DNA of 64,000 bases. Origin: Candidatus Pseudobacter hemicellulosilyticus. Its GTDB lineage: Bacteria; Bacteroidota; Bacteroidia; Chitinophagales; Chitinophagaceae. Of the stretch, positions 34,187 through 42,802 are shown piece after piece (the first letter of the stretch is position 1; each line of letters begins with the position of its first letter). The stretch spans positions 1,178,001-1,242,000 of the forward strand of contig CP119311.1 in assembly GCA_029202545.1 (NCBI GenBank). Direction: 5' to 3'. The notes under the pieces were generated by a model. That model did not search any database, had not been told where the DNA came from, and worked only from the letters and a program-made list of their open reading frames with translations. The position numbers were made by a program, and so were the translations under genes.

Positions 34187-35866
34187 TCAGAGATTTCCTT
34201 TTTTCAGTTCGCTCACGGCAAAATCCACCGCACGGGCGGTCAGCGCCATATAGGTAAGCGAAGGGTTGACACAGGAGGCGGAACTCATACAGGCCCCGTC
34301 CGTGACAAAAACATTCTTTGCATCCCATACCTGGTTATTGCCGTTGAGTACGGAGCTTTTGGGGTCCCGTCCCATCCGGGCAGTACCCATTTCATGAATG
34401 CCCATACCCATGGCATATTCACTTTCCGTGCCTTTTACGTCCTTTACGCCGGCGGCTTCCAGCATTTCCATGGCATCCTGTTTCATATCTACCCGCATTT
34501 TGGCTTCGTTGTCCTGCAACTGGCAATCTATGGCCAGCACGGGCAGGCCCCATTTATCTTTTTTCTCGGTATCCAGTTTGATGGTATTGTCGTGGTAAGG
34601 CAGTATCTCCCCGAAGGCCGTCATCCCGATGGTCCAGTCGCCCGGCTCTGTCAGCGCATCCTTCAGCTCTGCGCCGATATTGAGTTCGGCCACGCTGCGG
34701 TTCCAGCCCTGGCGGCTGGCGCTGCCCTGGTAGCCGAAGCCCCGGACATAATCCCGTTTATCACTGGCTACGTTCCGGTAGCGGGGAATATAAAAACCAT
34801 TTGGCCTGCGGCCGAAGTAATACTTGTCGTCAAAACCTTCCACCCTGCCGGAGGCGCCTACCCGAAAATGGTGGTCCATCACGTTATGCCCCAGCTCACC
34901 ACTGCTGCTGCCCAGCCCTCCGGGCCAGATATCAGTGGCCGAGTTCAGCAGCACCCAGGTGCTGTTGAATGCAGAGGCGCAGAGGAAAACCACCTTGGCC
35001 TTGTATTCTATGGTCTGGCTGGTCTCAGCATCCACGATCTCCACGCCGGTGGCTTTTTTGGTATCCTTATCATATAATACCCTGGTCACAATAGAGAAAG
35101 GGCGAAGGGTGAGGTTACCGGTTTTCATAGCCGCGGGCAAGGTGGACGACTGTGTGCTGAAGTAAGCGCCGAAGGGGCAACCCAGCCAGCACTTATTGCG
35201 GTACTGGCAATTGCTGCGGCCAGGCAGCGGTACAGTAATATTGGCCACCCGTCCGATGGTCAGCAGGCGCGATCCTTTATAATGCGCTTTCATCCGGGCT
35301 GCCACTTCTTTCTCCACGCAGTTGAGGTCCATGGGCGGGAGGAACTCGCCGTCAGGCAGCTGAGGCAGGCCGTCTTTATTACCGCTGATACCGGCAAACT
35401 TTTCCACGTAGCTATACCAGGAAGCGATGTCTTTGTAGCGGATGGGCCAGTCCACGGCATGGCCGTCTTTGGCGTTGGCTTCAAAGTCCAGGTCGCTCCA
35501 ACGGTAACTCTGCCGGCCCCACATCAGGGAGCGGCCGCCTACATGGTAACCACGGTACCAGTCAAACCGTTTTGTTTCTGTATAGGGACAATCTTTTTCA
35601 TTGGTCCAGTATTCCAGGTTGGTCTCGTTGAGAGGGTAGTCACGATTCAGTACAGGATAATCTTTGATCATCTCCTGGGTTTTGCCACCGCGGTGCGGGA
35701 ACTCCCAGGGATTTTTATTGGCGTTTACATAGTCTTTTACGTGTTTGATATCATTGCCCCTTTCCAGCATGATCACTTTCAGCCCTTTTTCGGCCAGCTC
35801 CTTGGCTGCCCACCCGCCACTGATGCCGGAGCCAACTACAATTGCGTCATAGACATTTTCAGCCAT
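34187..35866 (-). CDS. GMC family FAD-dependent oxidoreductase (sugar dehydrogenase type)
   Basis: The 559-residue flavoprotein has the FAD-binding VVGSGISGGWAAKELAEKG near residue 10-28. GMC-type segments include GGRSLMWGRQSYRW, PFGAYFSTQSSTLPAA and the C-terminal active-site region with MGIHEMGTARMG and VNPSLTYMALTARA. It lacks a signal peptide, so export probably needs the Tat-signal subunit encoded next. Predicted role: oxidation of a sugar or glycoside hydroxyl (C3 in related enzymes), with electrons going to a c-type cytochrome. It is preceded by a TIM-barrel isomerase 77 bp upstream. Confidence 0.9.
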   Translation of the reverse strand: MAENVYDAIVVGSGISGGWAAKELAEKGLKVIMLERGNDIKHVKDYVNANKNPWEFPHRGGKTQEMIKDYPVLNRDYPLNETNLEYWTNEKDCPYTETKRFDWYRGYHVGGRSLMWGRQSYRWSDLDFEANAKDGHAVDWPIRYKDIASWYSYVEKFAGISGNKDGLPQLPDGEFLPPMDLNCVEKEVAARMKAHYKGSRLLTIGRVANITVPLPGRSNCQYRNKCWLGCPFGAYFSTQSSTLPAAMKTGNLTLRPFSIVTRVLYDKDTKKATGVEIVDAETSQTIEYKAKVVFLCASAFNSTWVLLNSATDIWPGGLGSSSGELGHNVMDHHFRVGASGRVEGFDDKYYFGRRPNGFYIPRYRNVASDKRDYVRGFGYQGSASRQGWNRSVAELNIGAELKDALTEPGDWTIGMTAFGEILPYHDNTIKLDTEKKDKWGLPVLAIDCQLQDNEAKMRVDMKQDAMEMLEAAGVKDVKGTESEYAMGMGIHEMGTARMGRDPKSSVLNGNNQVWDAKNVFVTDGACMSSASCVNPSLTYMALTARAVDFAVSELKKGNL

Positions 35867-35943
35867 AATCGTTTTTTAATGGTTTGGTTGTGAAAAACTA
35901 TATTTTGGTCAATTGGAGCCAGTCTGCTGATGGTCAGTCCCGA

Positions 35944-36834
35944 TTATACGTCACAGATCCTGATCGCTTTTTCCAGGGAAACCAGTTTGCCTGCATTATC
36001 CTTGGGTGAGGGTATGAATTCCTGGGCCACATAGCCCTTGAAGCCGGTGGCCACAATAGCCTGCATGATGGCGGGATAGTAGAGTTCCTGCGTCTGATCG
36101 ATCTCGTGACGACCGGGAACGCCACCGGTATGGTAGTGACCTATATAGGTATGGTTGTCCCGGATGGTGCGGATCACGTCCCCTTCATCGATCTGCATAT
36201 GGTAGATATCATACAATAGCCTGAAATTGTTGGAGCCCAGTCTTTTTACCAGTTCTACGCCCCAGGCGGTCTTATCGCACTGGTAGTCCTGGTGATCTAT
36301 CTTGCTGTTGAGTAATTCCATGATCAGGGTCACGCCGTGTTTTTCGGCCAGACCAATCACCTGCTTCAGACCGGCCACACTGTTCTTCCAGCCGGTCTCA
36401 TCGTCCATTCCCCGCCTGCTGCCACTGAAGCAGATCAGGTTCTTGTAACCAGCTTTGGCTACCAGGGGGATCATATCCGTATAATTTTTGATAAGCTGCG
36501 CATGGAACTGCGGATCATTGAACCCATCTGTGAGGTTGATCTCCGCACCATTGCACATGGAAGAGTCCAGCCCATGCTTTTTCAGGACCAGCCAGTCTTT
36601 GGGGCCTACCAGGTCAATGGCTTCAATACCCATCTTTTTAATGCTGACACAAAATTCTTCCAGGGGCACAGTGCTGTAGCACCAGCGGCATACAGCATGA
36701 TGGATATTACCTTTCAAAATGGTAGATTCAGGTTGGGGAAATGTGCTGAATGAGGAAAGCATACCGGCTGTACCTGCGGCGGCAGTACCAGCTACGATAT
36801 TCTTAATAGCAAGCCTTCGCGTCTGTTGTGACAT
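35944..36834 (-). CDS. Tat-exported sugar isomerase/epimerase (hydroxypyruvate isomerase-like)
   Basis: The 296-residue AP-endonuclease-2-type TIM barrel has a twin-arginine signal (TRRLAIKNIV, about 1-34). The core contains MELLNSKIDHQDYQCDK, FRLLYDIYHMQIDEGD and YIGHYHTGGVPGRHE, close to hydroxypyruvate-isomerase-like members that bind a divalent metal. It is first in the minus-strand run with GMC and its subunit. In this setting it probably isomerises or epimerises an oxidised sugar. Confidence 0.87.
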   Translation of the reverse strand: MSQQTRRLAIKNIVAGTAAAGTAGMLSSFSTFPQPESTILKGNIHHAVCRWCYSTVPLEEFCVSIKKMGIEAIDLVGPKDWLVLKKHGLDSSMCNGAEINLTDGFNDPQFHAQLIKNYTDMIPLVAKAGYKNLICFSGSRRGMDDETGWKNSVAGLKQVIGLAEKHGVTLIMELLNSKIDHQDYQCDKTAWGVELVKRLGSNNFRLLYDIYHMQIDEGDVIRTIRDNHTYIGHYHTGGVPGRHEIDQTQELYYPAIMQAIVATGFKGYVAQEFIPSPKDNAGKLVSLEKAIRICDV

Positions 36835-36923
36835 GTTCAGTAAATGGAATAAAAAATCGTTGGAAAAAGGGAAATTACGGAAATGTTGTTGTTACACAAA
36901 CTAATAAAAATAAAATTTTAGCC

Positions 36924-36937
36924 CTAACAGCTGTTAG
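36924..36937. promoter_or_regulatory. Perfect 14-bp palindrome in the divergent control region
   Basis: CTAACAGCTGTTAG reads the same on both strands. It lies 90 bp from the start of the minus-strand isomerase and 14 bp upstream of the -7 box of the plus-strand dehydrogenase, where a dimeric repressor or activator could control both arms of the sugar cluster. Confidence 0.5.
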
Positions 36938-36950
36938 TGTTGACGGTACG

Positions 36951-36958
36951 TAAATTTG
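36951..36958 (+). promoter_or_regulatory. candidate -7 box of the Gfo/Idh/MocA gene
   Basis: TAAATTTG matches TAnnTTTG, 77 bp upstream of the start codon. The palindrome at 36924-36937 overlaps the place where a -33 element would be. Confidence 0.4.
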
Positions 36959-37035
36959 GCTCCCACCGATAGCTGCAGGAAGGTGGATCTGCTCCATAAT
37001 TAATCTATTTTATCACAGCATTCAATCATTTTCAC

Positions 37036-38199
37036 ATGAACAGAAAATTACGAATGGGCATGGTAGGAGGCGGTAAGGACGCCTTCATCGGCGCCATTCA
37101 TCGCATTGCTGCCCATATGGATGGCCTTATTGAAGTGAGTTGCGGAGCGCTGAGCATTAACCCTGAAGTGGCCAGAGAATCAGGTAAGCTGTTATTCCTG
37201 CCGGAAGACAGGACCTACCTGAACTACGAAGAGATGATCAAAAAGGAAAGCGGGCTGCCGGCAGACAAACGCATTGATTTTGTGACCATCGTTACGCCCA
37301 ACTTTGCGCATTTTGCGCCGGCCATGATGGCGCTGGAGCATGGCTTCCATGTAGTGATCGAAAAACCCATCACATTCACGCTTGACGAGGCCAGGCAACT
37401 GCAAAAGAAAGTAATAGAAACAGGGCTCACCCTCTGTCTGACGCATACCTATTCCGGTTATCCCATGGTAAAACAGGCCCGGGCTATGGTGCAGGGCGGT
37501 GAACTGGGCAAGGTCCGGAAGATTTTTGTAGAATACCCGCAGGGCTGGTTATCCCGGCTCAGCGAGCGCGAAGGCAATGCGCAGGCAGCCTGGCGCACCG
37601 ATCCAAAAAGATCCGGCAAGAGCGGCAGCATGGGTGATATTGGTACACATGCCGCCCACCTTGCTGAATACATCACCGGCCTCCGCGCTACGGCACTCTG
37701 CGCTGAGCTGAATACCGTGGTGGAAGGCCGTATGCTGGATGACGACGGCGCTGTACTGCTCAAATATGATAATGGGGCTACCGGCGTATTGATTGCCACC
37801 CAGGTGGCCGCCGGAGAAGAGAATGCCCTGAAGATCCGTGTTTATGGTGAAAAGGGCGGACTGGAATGGGCCCAGCACGAGCCCAATACCCTGCTGGTAA
37901 AATGGCTGGACCAGCCCGCGCAGATACTGCGTGCCGGCGCCGGCTACAGCCAGCTTTCTTCTTTTGCCACCCATAATTGCCGCACGCCGGGAGGTCATCC
38001 GGAAGGCTACCTGGAAGCATTCGGCAATATCTACCGCAATTTTGCACTGACCCTCTCCGCCCGCATTGACGGTAGAGAGCCTACCAAAGAAATGCTGGAT
38101 TTTCCCGGCGTGGAAGATGGTATCCGTGGCATGGCCTTTATTGATAATGTAGTGGCCAGCAGCCAGTCGGACCAGAAATGGACGCCCTTTACAGTATAA
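37036..38199 (+). CDS. Gfo/Idh/MocA family NAD(P)-dependent sugar oxidoreductase
   Basis: The 387-residue protein has the Rossmann start RMGMVGGGKDAFIGAIHR and the EKPIT motif with the catalytic lysine near residue 113. The substrate half contains GSMGDIGTHAAHLAEY with the conserved histidine. No signal peptide, so it is cytoplasmic. It heads the plus-strand arm of the sugar cluster, followed by a TIM-barrel epimerase and later by cytochrome c and DUF1080 genes. It probably reduces or oxidises an imported keto-sugar. Confidence 0.93.
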   Translation: MNRKLRMGMVGGGKDAFIGAIHRIAAHMDGLIEVSCGALSINPEVARESGKLLFLPEDRTYLNYEEMIKKESGLPADKRIDFVTIVTPNFAHFAPAMMALEHGFHVVIEKPITFTLDEARQLQKKVIETGLTLCLTHTYSGYPMVKQARAMVQGGELGKVRKIFVEYPQGWLSRLSEREGNAQAAWRTDPKRSGKSGSMGDIGTHAAHLAEYITGLRATALCAELNTVVEGRMLDDDGAVLLKYDNGATGVLIATQVAAGEENALKIRVYGEKGGLEWAQHEPNTLLVKWLDQPAQILRAGAGYSQLSSFATHNCRTPGGHPEGYLEAFGNIYRNFALTLSARIDGREPTKEMLDFPGVEDGIRGMAFIDNVVASSQSDQKWTPFTV

Positions 38200-38277
38200 G
38201 CCTGTGTGCCGGCGTCCTGCCATTTGCAGTATGCCGGCCCATTGAACAATTTCCTAACAGATCAATTTCATCGCTAT

Positions 38278-39330
38278 ATGAAAACCATTAAAGGACCGGG
38301 CATATTCCTGGCACAGTTCCTCGGTGATCAGCCCCCTTTCAATTCTTTATCGGCCATCTGTGAATGGTCTGCCGCCCTCGGCTTCAAAGGCGTTCAGATC
38401 CCCACTTCTGATCCTGCCATCTTCGACCTGCAGAAAGCCGCAGAAAGTAAGACCTATGCAGACGAGATCAAAGGCGTAGTGCAGGCGGCAGGACTGGAGA
38501 TCACCGAACTGTCCACTCACCTGCAGGGACAGCTGGTGGCCGTGCATCCCGCTTACGACGCCCTCTTTGATGGCTTTGCACCCGAAGCCGTACGCAAAAA
38601 CCCGCAGGCGAGAACAGCATGGGCCATTCAGCAACTGAAATATGCCGCCAAAGCCTCACAGAACCTGGGACTCAACGCCCACGCCACTTTCAGCGGCGCC
38701 CTGCTCTGGCAAGCCGTTTATCCCTGGCCGCAAAGACCGGCCGGACTGGTGGAAACAGGTTTCAAAGAACTGGCCAGCCGCTGGCTGCCCATCCTCCATG
38801 CCTTTGATGAATGCGGTGTAGACCTTTGTTATGAGATCCATCCCGGGGAAGACCTGCATGACGGCGCCTCCTATGAACTGTTCCTGGAGCATGTCAATAA
38901 CCATGCAAGGGCCTGCCTGCTGTATGATCCTTCGCACCTGGTATTGCAATGCATGGATTACCTGGAATACATAGACATCTATCATGAGCGCATTAAAATG
39001 TTCCATGTTAAAGATGCCGAGTTCAATCCCACAGGCCGGCAGGGCGTATATGGCGGATACCAGTCCTGGATCAACAGGGCCGGACGTTTCCGCTCGCTCG
39101 GGGATGGACAGGTAAACTTCAAAGCCATCTTCAGCAAACTGGCCGCCTATGATTTTGCAGGCTGGGCAGTAATGGAATGGGAATGCTGTCTCAAGCATCC
39201 GGTAGTAGGCGCTACCGAAGGCGCACGCTTTATACAGGAGCATATTATTCCTGTTACAGATAAGGCTTTTGATGACTTTGCAGGAACAGGCAGTGATCAA
39301 AATTTTAATCGCGCCGTGTTGGGATTGTAA
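38278..39330 (+). CDS. Sugar phosphate isomerase/epimerase, cytoplasmic TIM barrel
   Basis: From the ATG at 38278 (MKTIKGPGIFLAQFLG) the product has 350 residues; the frame is open 24 codons upstream through the intergenic gap. Features are FKGVQIPTSDPAIFD, ELSTHLQGQLVAVHPAYD, CYEIHPGEDLHDGA, LYDPSHLVLQ and MFHVKDAEF, the metal-ligand segments of the AP-endonuclease-2 superfamily. There is no signal peptide, unlike the two other barrels in this cluster. It is 78 bp after the Gfo/Idh/MocA gene, and the pair fits a keto-sugar route. Confidence 0.9.
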   Translation: MKTIKGPGIFLAQFLGDQPPFNSLSAICEWSAALGFKGVQIPTSDPAIFDLQKAAESKTYADEIKGVVQAAGLEITELSTHLQGQLVAVHPAYDALFDGFAPEAVRKNPQARTAWAIQQLKYAAKASQNLGLNAHATFSGALLWQAVYPWPQRPAGLVETGFKELASRWLPILHAFDECGVDLCYEIHPGEDLHDGASYELFLEHVNNHARACLLYDPSHLVLQCMDYLEYIDIYHERIKMFHVKDAEFNPTGRQGVYGGYQSWINRAGRFRSLGDGQVNFKAIFSKLAAYDFAGWAVMEWECCLKHPVVGATEGARFIQEHIIPVTDKAFDDFAGTGSDQNFNRAVLGL

Positions 39331-39429
39331 AGTAAATTGCTGACCTGATTTTTGCCACATTATCGGATGAAAGGTCGTGCAGCTTGCATGCAGGTTCATC
39401 CGGCCAAACAAACATTAAAATTTTTTCGG

Positions 39430-39813
39430 ATGAAAAATGCCTGGGTGCTCCTCACCTGTTGTTCAATTGTCATTGCCTGTAATTCCGCTGACGACAAATC
39501 CAAACCCGCTGAACAAAAAAAAACCGCTACCGCTACCATTTCTGCAGAAGATGAAAGAGCGCTGGAAATGATCAGTGAACTGAGCTGCACCGGCTGCCAT
39601 AAGCTCAATGAACGCTTTGTGGGGCCTTCCTATACGGAAGTAGCTAATAAATATCCCGTTAGCGATTCCACCATCAATTACCTTTCCAAAAAGATCATCA
39701 CTGGCGGACAGGGCGTATGGGGCAGCGTACCTATGACTGCTCACCCCGACCTGCATATAGACAGCGCCAAACTGATGGTGAAATACATCATGACGCTGAA
39801 AGAAAATAAATAG
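39430..39813 (+). CDS. c-type cytochrome lipoprotein
   Basis: From the ATG at 39430 (MKNAWVLLTC) the 127-residue product has a lipoprotein signal ending IVIAC. A single haem site is CTGCHK, and the distal ligand region is VPMTAHPDLH with a Met. It is a small monohaem class I cytochrome, likely periplasmic and membrane-anchored. In this cluster it is the natural electron acceptor for the GMC dehydrogenase. A strong terminator ends the transcript. Confidence 0.9.
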   Translation: MKNAWVLLTCCSIVIACNSADDKSKPAEQKKTATATISAEDERALEMISELSCTGCHKLNERFVGPSYTEVANKYPVSDSTINYLSKKIITGGQGVWGSVPMTAHPDLHIDSAKLMVKYIMTLKENK

Positions 39814-39846
39814 TTGGATCTATCCCATTGATCCAGTGTGGGAACA

Positions 39847-39891
39847 ACGTACGGCAGAGCAGCCCCAGGCGCTTTCCCGTACGTTTTTTTT
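39847..39891 (+). terminator. Rho-independent terminator
   Basis: ACGTACGG (39847-39854) pairs with CCGTACGT (39877-39884), followed by a run of Ts. It ends the Gfo/epimerase/cytochrome transcript. Confidence 0.8.
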
Positions 39892-40048
39892 GCAGCAGGC
39901 TCCCCGTGTTTTATCCTGTTGACAATTGCTTATCTGCTTGCCTGGATATTGTTTATGGCCATCATTCCTGGTCTTTTATCGTGATTACGGCTTCCGTCAA
40001 TCCATTATTTAAAATGTTTTCAGTAATTTACTGTTCAACATCTTCTTT

Positions 40049-40786
40049 ATGCTCAAACGATTTTGCCTCATAGCGGGCCTGGCCACAGTACTGGCCTGCA
40101 ACAGCACCCGCACCCTGTCTACCGCCACTGCACTCAATCAGCTCAGCAAAGCGGAAGCAAAAGACGGCTGGCAATTACTCTTTGATGGTTCTTCCAAAAA
40201 AGGCTGGCATATTTTCAATAACCGGTCGGATGGATCGGCCTGGAAAACAGACAGCGGCGCTGTTTACCTGGACCCCGCAGCCAAAGGACCCAAAGGGGCA
40301 GGCGGCGGCGACCTGGTCACCGATGAAGCCTTCAGCAATTTCCACCTTAAGCTGGAATGGAAACTGGCGCCCGGCGGTAACAGCGGTATCATGTTCCTCA
40401 GCCAGGAAGGTGAACAGTATGGCGCCTCCTACCTGACAGGTCCCGAAATGCAGATCATTGACAACGATGCCCACGCTGATGCCAAACACGAAAAGCACCG
40501 CGCCGGCGATCTCTATGACATCATTGCCGCCGTTCCCCAGAACGTACGCCCCATCGGGCAATGGAACGAAGTGGAGATCCTGTATAACAACGGACAGCTC
40601 CGCCTGTTCCAGAATGGCGCCAATGTAGTAAGCACCGTTATCGGGGACGATAACTGGCAGGCGCTGGTCAATAACAGTAAGTTCAAAACCTGGAAAGATT
40701 TTGCCCGGTTCAGCAGCGGTAAGATAGCTTTGCAGGACCATGGCGATAAAGTGTGGTTCAGGAATATCCGGATCAAAAAATTATAG
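40049..40786 (+). CDS. DUF1080 (3-keto-disaccharide hydrolase-like) lipoprotein, copy 1
   Basis: The 245-residue lipoprotein has a lipobox ending VLAC (Cys at 17). The DUF1080 concanavalin-like domain is clear: EAKDGWQLLFDGSSKKGW, LVTDEAFSNFHLKLEWKL, NSGIMFLSQ, GPEMQIIDND and GKIALQDHGDKVWFRNIRIKKL. Members have been linked to cleavage of 3-keto-glycosides. Its location in this cluster fits hydrolysis of a product made by the GMC oxidase. It is followed 83 bp later by a homologue. Confidence 0.92.
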   Translation: MLKRFCLIAGLATVLACNSTRTLSTATALNQLSKAEAKDGWQLLFDGSSKKGWHIFNNRSDGSAWKTDSGAVYLDPAAKGPKGAGGGDLVTDEAFSNFHLKLEWKLAPGGNSGIMFLSQEGEQYGASYLTGPEMQIIDNDAHADAKHEKHRAGDLYDIIAAVPQNVRPIGQWNEVEILYNNGQLRLFQNGANVVSTVIGDDNWQALVNNSKFKTWKDFARFSSGKIALQDHGDKVWFRNIRIKKL

Positions 40787-40869
40787 CTCCCGGAAAAAGC
40801 GCCCGCAAGGCGGTGATCAATCGGCCGGATTTTTGTACATTCCGGTAACAATCACCAAAAACCATTTAC

Positions 40870-41655
40870 ATGCGAACATTGCCTGCACTCCTGGTGCTGG
40901 CTGGCTTTCTGACGGCCTGCCAGTCCAATCCACCCGCATCAGATCCTTCCACCAACAAAACAGATAGTATGAATAGCGCGGCTAATTCCGCTCCGGCAGA
41001 CAATACCCTGACGGAAGAAGAAAAACAGAACGGCTGGCAGCTGCTTTTTGATGGCAGCACCAAAAATGGCTGGCATATTTTCAAGAACAGTTCCGATGGC
41101 GCTGCCTGGATGGTATCCGATGGCACGCTGCACCTGGACAGTTCCAATAAAAAAGATGGCCGGGTAGTAGGCGGCGGTGATATCATCACCGATTCGGCCT
41201 TCGACAATTTTCACCTTAAACTGGAATGGAAAGTAGATTCCGGTGGTAACAGCGGCGTCATCTTTTACGTAAAAGAAGACCCATCCTATGATGCCACCTG
41301 GCATACCGGCCCGGAAATGCAGGTACTGGACGACGCGGCACACCGGGACGCCAGCATTGAGAAACACCGTGCCGGCGACCTCTATGACCTGATAGCCGGC
41401 ACTCCCGGTAAAGTAAACCCTGCAGGACAGTGGAACCTGGTAGAGATCATTGCCGATAAAGGCAGGCTTACCTTTATAGTCAACGGAACTGAAACCCTGA
41501 CCACTACCCTCTGGGATGATAACTGGAAAAAACTGGTGGCCGGCAGCAAATTCAGGATCAACAAGGATTTCGGACTATTTAAGTCCGGTAAAATAGCCCT
41601 GCAGGATCATGGCGATCCGGTATGGTACCGGAATATTAAGATAAGGAAGCTGTAG
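40870..41655 (+). CDS. DUF1080 (3-keto-disaccharide hydrolase-like) lipoprotein, copy 2
   Basis: The 261-residue lipoprotein has a lipobox ending LTAC (Cys at 17) and a Ser/Asn/Thr-rich linker to about residue 45. The domain repeats the plan of its neighbour: QNGWQLLFDGSTKNGWHIF, ITDSAFDNFHLKLEWKV, NSGVIFYVKE, GPEMQVLDDA and GKIALQDHGDPVWYRNIKIRKL. The two are clearly paralogous by tandem duplication and probably differ in substrate. The transcript ends in the terminator at 41759-41788. Confidence 0.92.
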   Translation: MRTLPALLVLAGFLTACQSNPPASDPSTNKTDSMNSAANSAPADNTLTEEEKQNGWQLLFDGSTKNGWHIFKNSSDGAAWMVSDGTLHLDSSNKKDGRVVGGGDIITDSAFDNFHLKLEWKVDSGGNSGVIFYVKEDPSYDATWHTGPEMQVLDDAAHRDASIEKHRAGDLYDLIAGTPGKVNPAGQWNLVEIIADKGRLTFIVNGTETLTTTLWDDNWKKLVAGSKFRINKDFGLFKSGKIALQDHGDPVWYRNIKIRKL

Positions 41656-41758
41656 CCAGCCAGACCCTGAAAGCATTGCAGCTACGCAGTCACAGGCAAA
41701 CGGACTTATGTAGTTTTTGCCTGCGCACGCTTGTCACTCCGACTTCAACAAAATAAAG

Positions 41759-41788
41759 GAGGCCGTCTCAAAAGGTTGAGATGGCCTC
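41759..41788. terminator. Bidirectional terminator between convergent genes
   Basis: GAGGCC-G-TCTCAA pairs with TTGAGA-T-GGCCTC (one G-U pair) around the loop AAGG. A T-rich tail on the plus strand and TTTATTTTG on the minus strand make it useful for both the DUF1080 and the isomerase genes. Confidence 0.85.
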
Positions 41789-41893
41789 TTTGCAATTTGG
41801 TCGCTGCTTACAACGGAAAGACGTTTTATTGATGACAAATCCTTTTTAGCTGGTTTTTTTCCAGGGATGGCAGCAGCTACAGCAAGCGCTTCA

Positions 41894-42769
41894 CTACTTC
41901 CTGACAATATGCTTCTTCAGATAACCTATACTTTTTTCAATACTGTCAAACGGTGATCCCGGGCATTCATCCTGCTCCACGAAGAAATAGCGCATACCGC
42001 TCAGTTTGGCTTCCCTGAAGATGCCCTTGAAATCAATCACGCCGTTCCCTACTTCGGTAAAGAACTTTTTCGGACTGTTATCCATGTCCTTTACATGCCA
42101 TAGCGGGAACCGGCCCGGGTATTTTTTAAAGAGCGCCACTGGATCAAAGCCAGCTTTTTCAGCCCAGTAAATATCCAGCTCAAAGCCTACCAGCCGGGGA
42201 TCCGTATTGGCTAACAGTACCGCATAACCGGTAGTGTCTCCCAGCGGGGCAAATTCAAAATCATGATTATGGTAAGCTAATGTCAATCCCTGCTGCCTGG
42301 CTATCTCGCCCGCAGCATTGAGCGCTTCGGCTGCCTGCCTGAACTTGTCTGCGCCGCCGCGGTATTCCTCTTCCAGCCAGGGAGAAACAATGAATTCCTG
42401 GCCCAGGGTCTTGGCATCCGCCACCGTCTTTTTCCAGCTTTCTTCCCAGCCTTTCCGGAGGAAATAACCAGCGGGGAAGGTATGACCGCTGGGGGAGCTG
42501 AGTCCATTGTCCTGGAGGACAACCTTCAGTTCAGCAGGGGTCATGCCAAACCATTTTCCTTCGCCATAGTTAAACATCTCTACCTGGGTATACCCCAGTC
42601 TGGCCACTTTGGCCAGGGTGTCTTTGGGATCTTTTTCCATGGCGTCGCGGAGGGTATACAGCTGCACGCCGATAGCGCGGGAAGGTTTGAACCAATCTTC
42701 TTTATGGAGGAACAGGCCTGCGGTCAGCAGTGATGACTGCCGGATAAACCCGCGTCTGGTGGTACTCAT
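41894..42769 (-). CDS. Tat-exported sugar isomerase/epimerase, third TIM barrel of the cluster
   Basis: From the ATG at 42769 the 291-residue product starts MSTTRRGFIRQSSLLTAGLF, a twin-arginine signal. The barrel has IGVQLYTLRDAME, YNHDF-like AYHNHDFEF, VGFELDIYWAEKAG, LWHVKDMD and YFFVEQDEC, giving the His/Asp/Glu metal ligands. It is very like the sugar isomerases that accompany DUF1080 and GMC genes. It is transcribed toward them and separated by a bidirectional terminator, so it is a separate unit of the same pathway. Confidence 0.88.
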   Translation of the reverse strand: MSTTRRGFIRQSSLLTAGLFLHKEDWFKPSRAIGVQLYTLRDAMEKDPKDTLAKVARLGYTQVEMFNYGEGKWFGMTPAELKVVLQDNGLSSPSGHTFPAGYFLRKGWEESWKKTVADAKTLGQEFIVSPWLEEEYRGGADKFRQAAEALNAAGEIARQQGLTLAYHNHDFEFAPLGDTTGYAVLLANTDPRLVGFELDIYWAEKAGFDPVALFKKYPGRFPLWHVKDMDNSPKKFFTEVGNGVIDFKGIFREAKLSGMRYFFVEQDECPGSPFDSIEKSIGYLKKHIVRK

Positions 42770-42802
42770 GCTACAATCGTTTGAACACTGAATGTACAGC
42801 AT

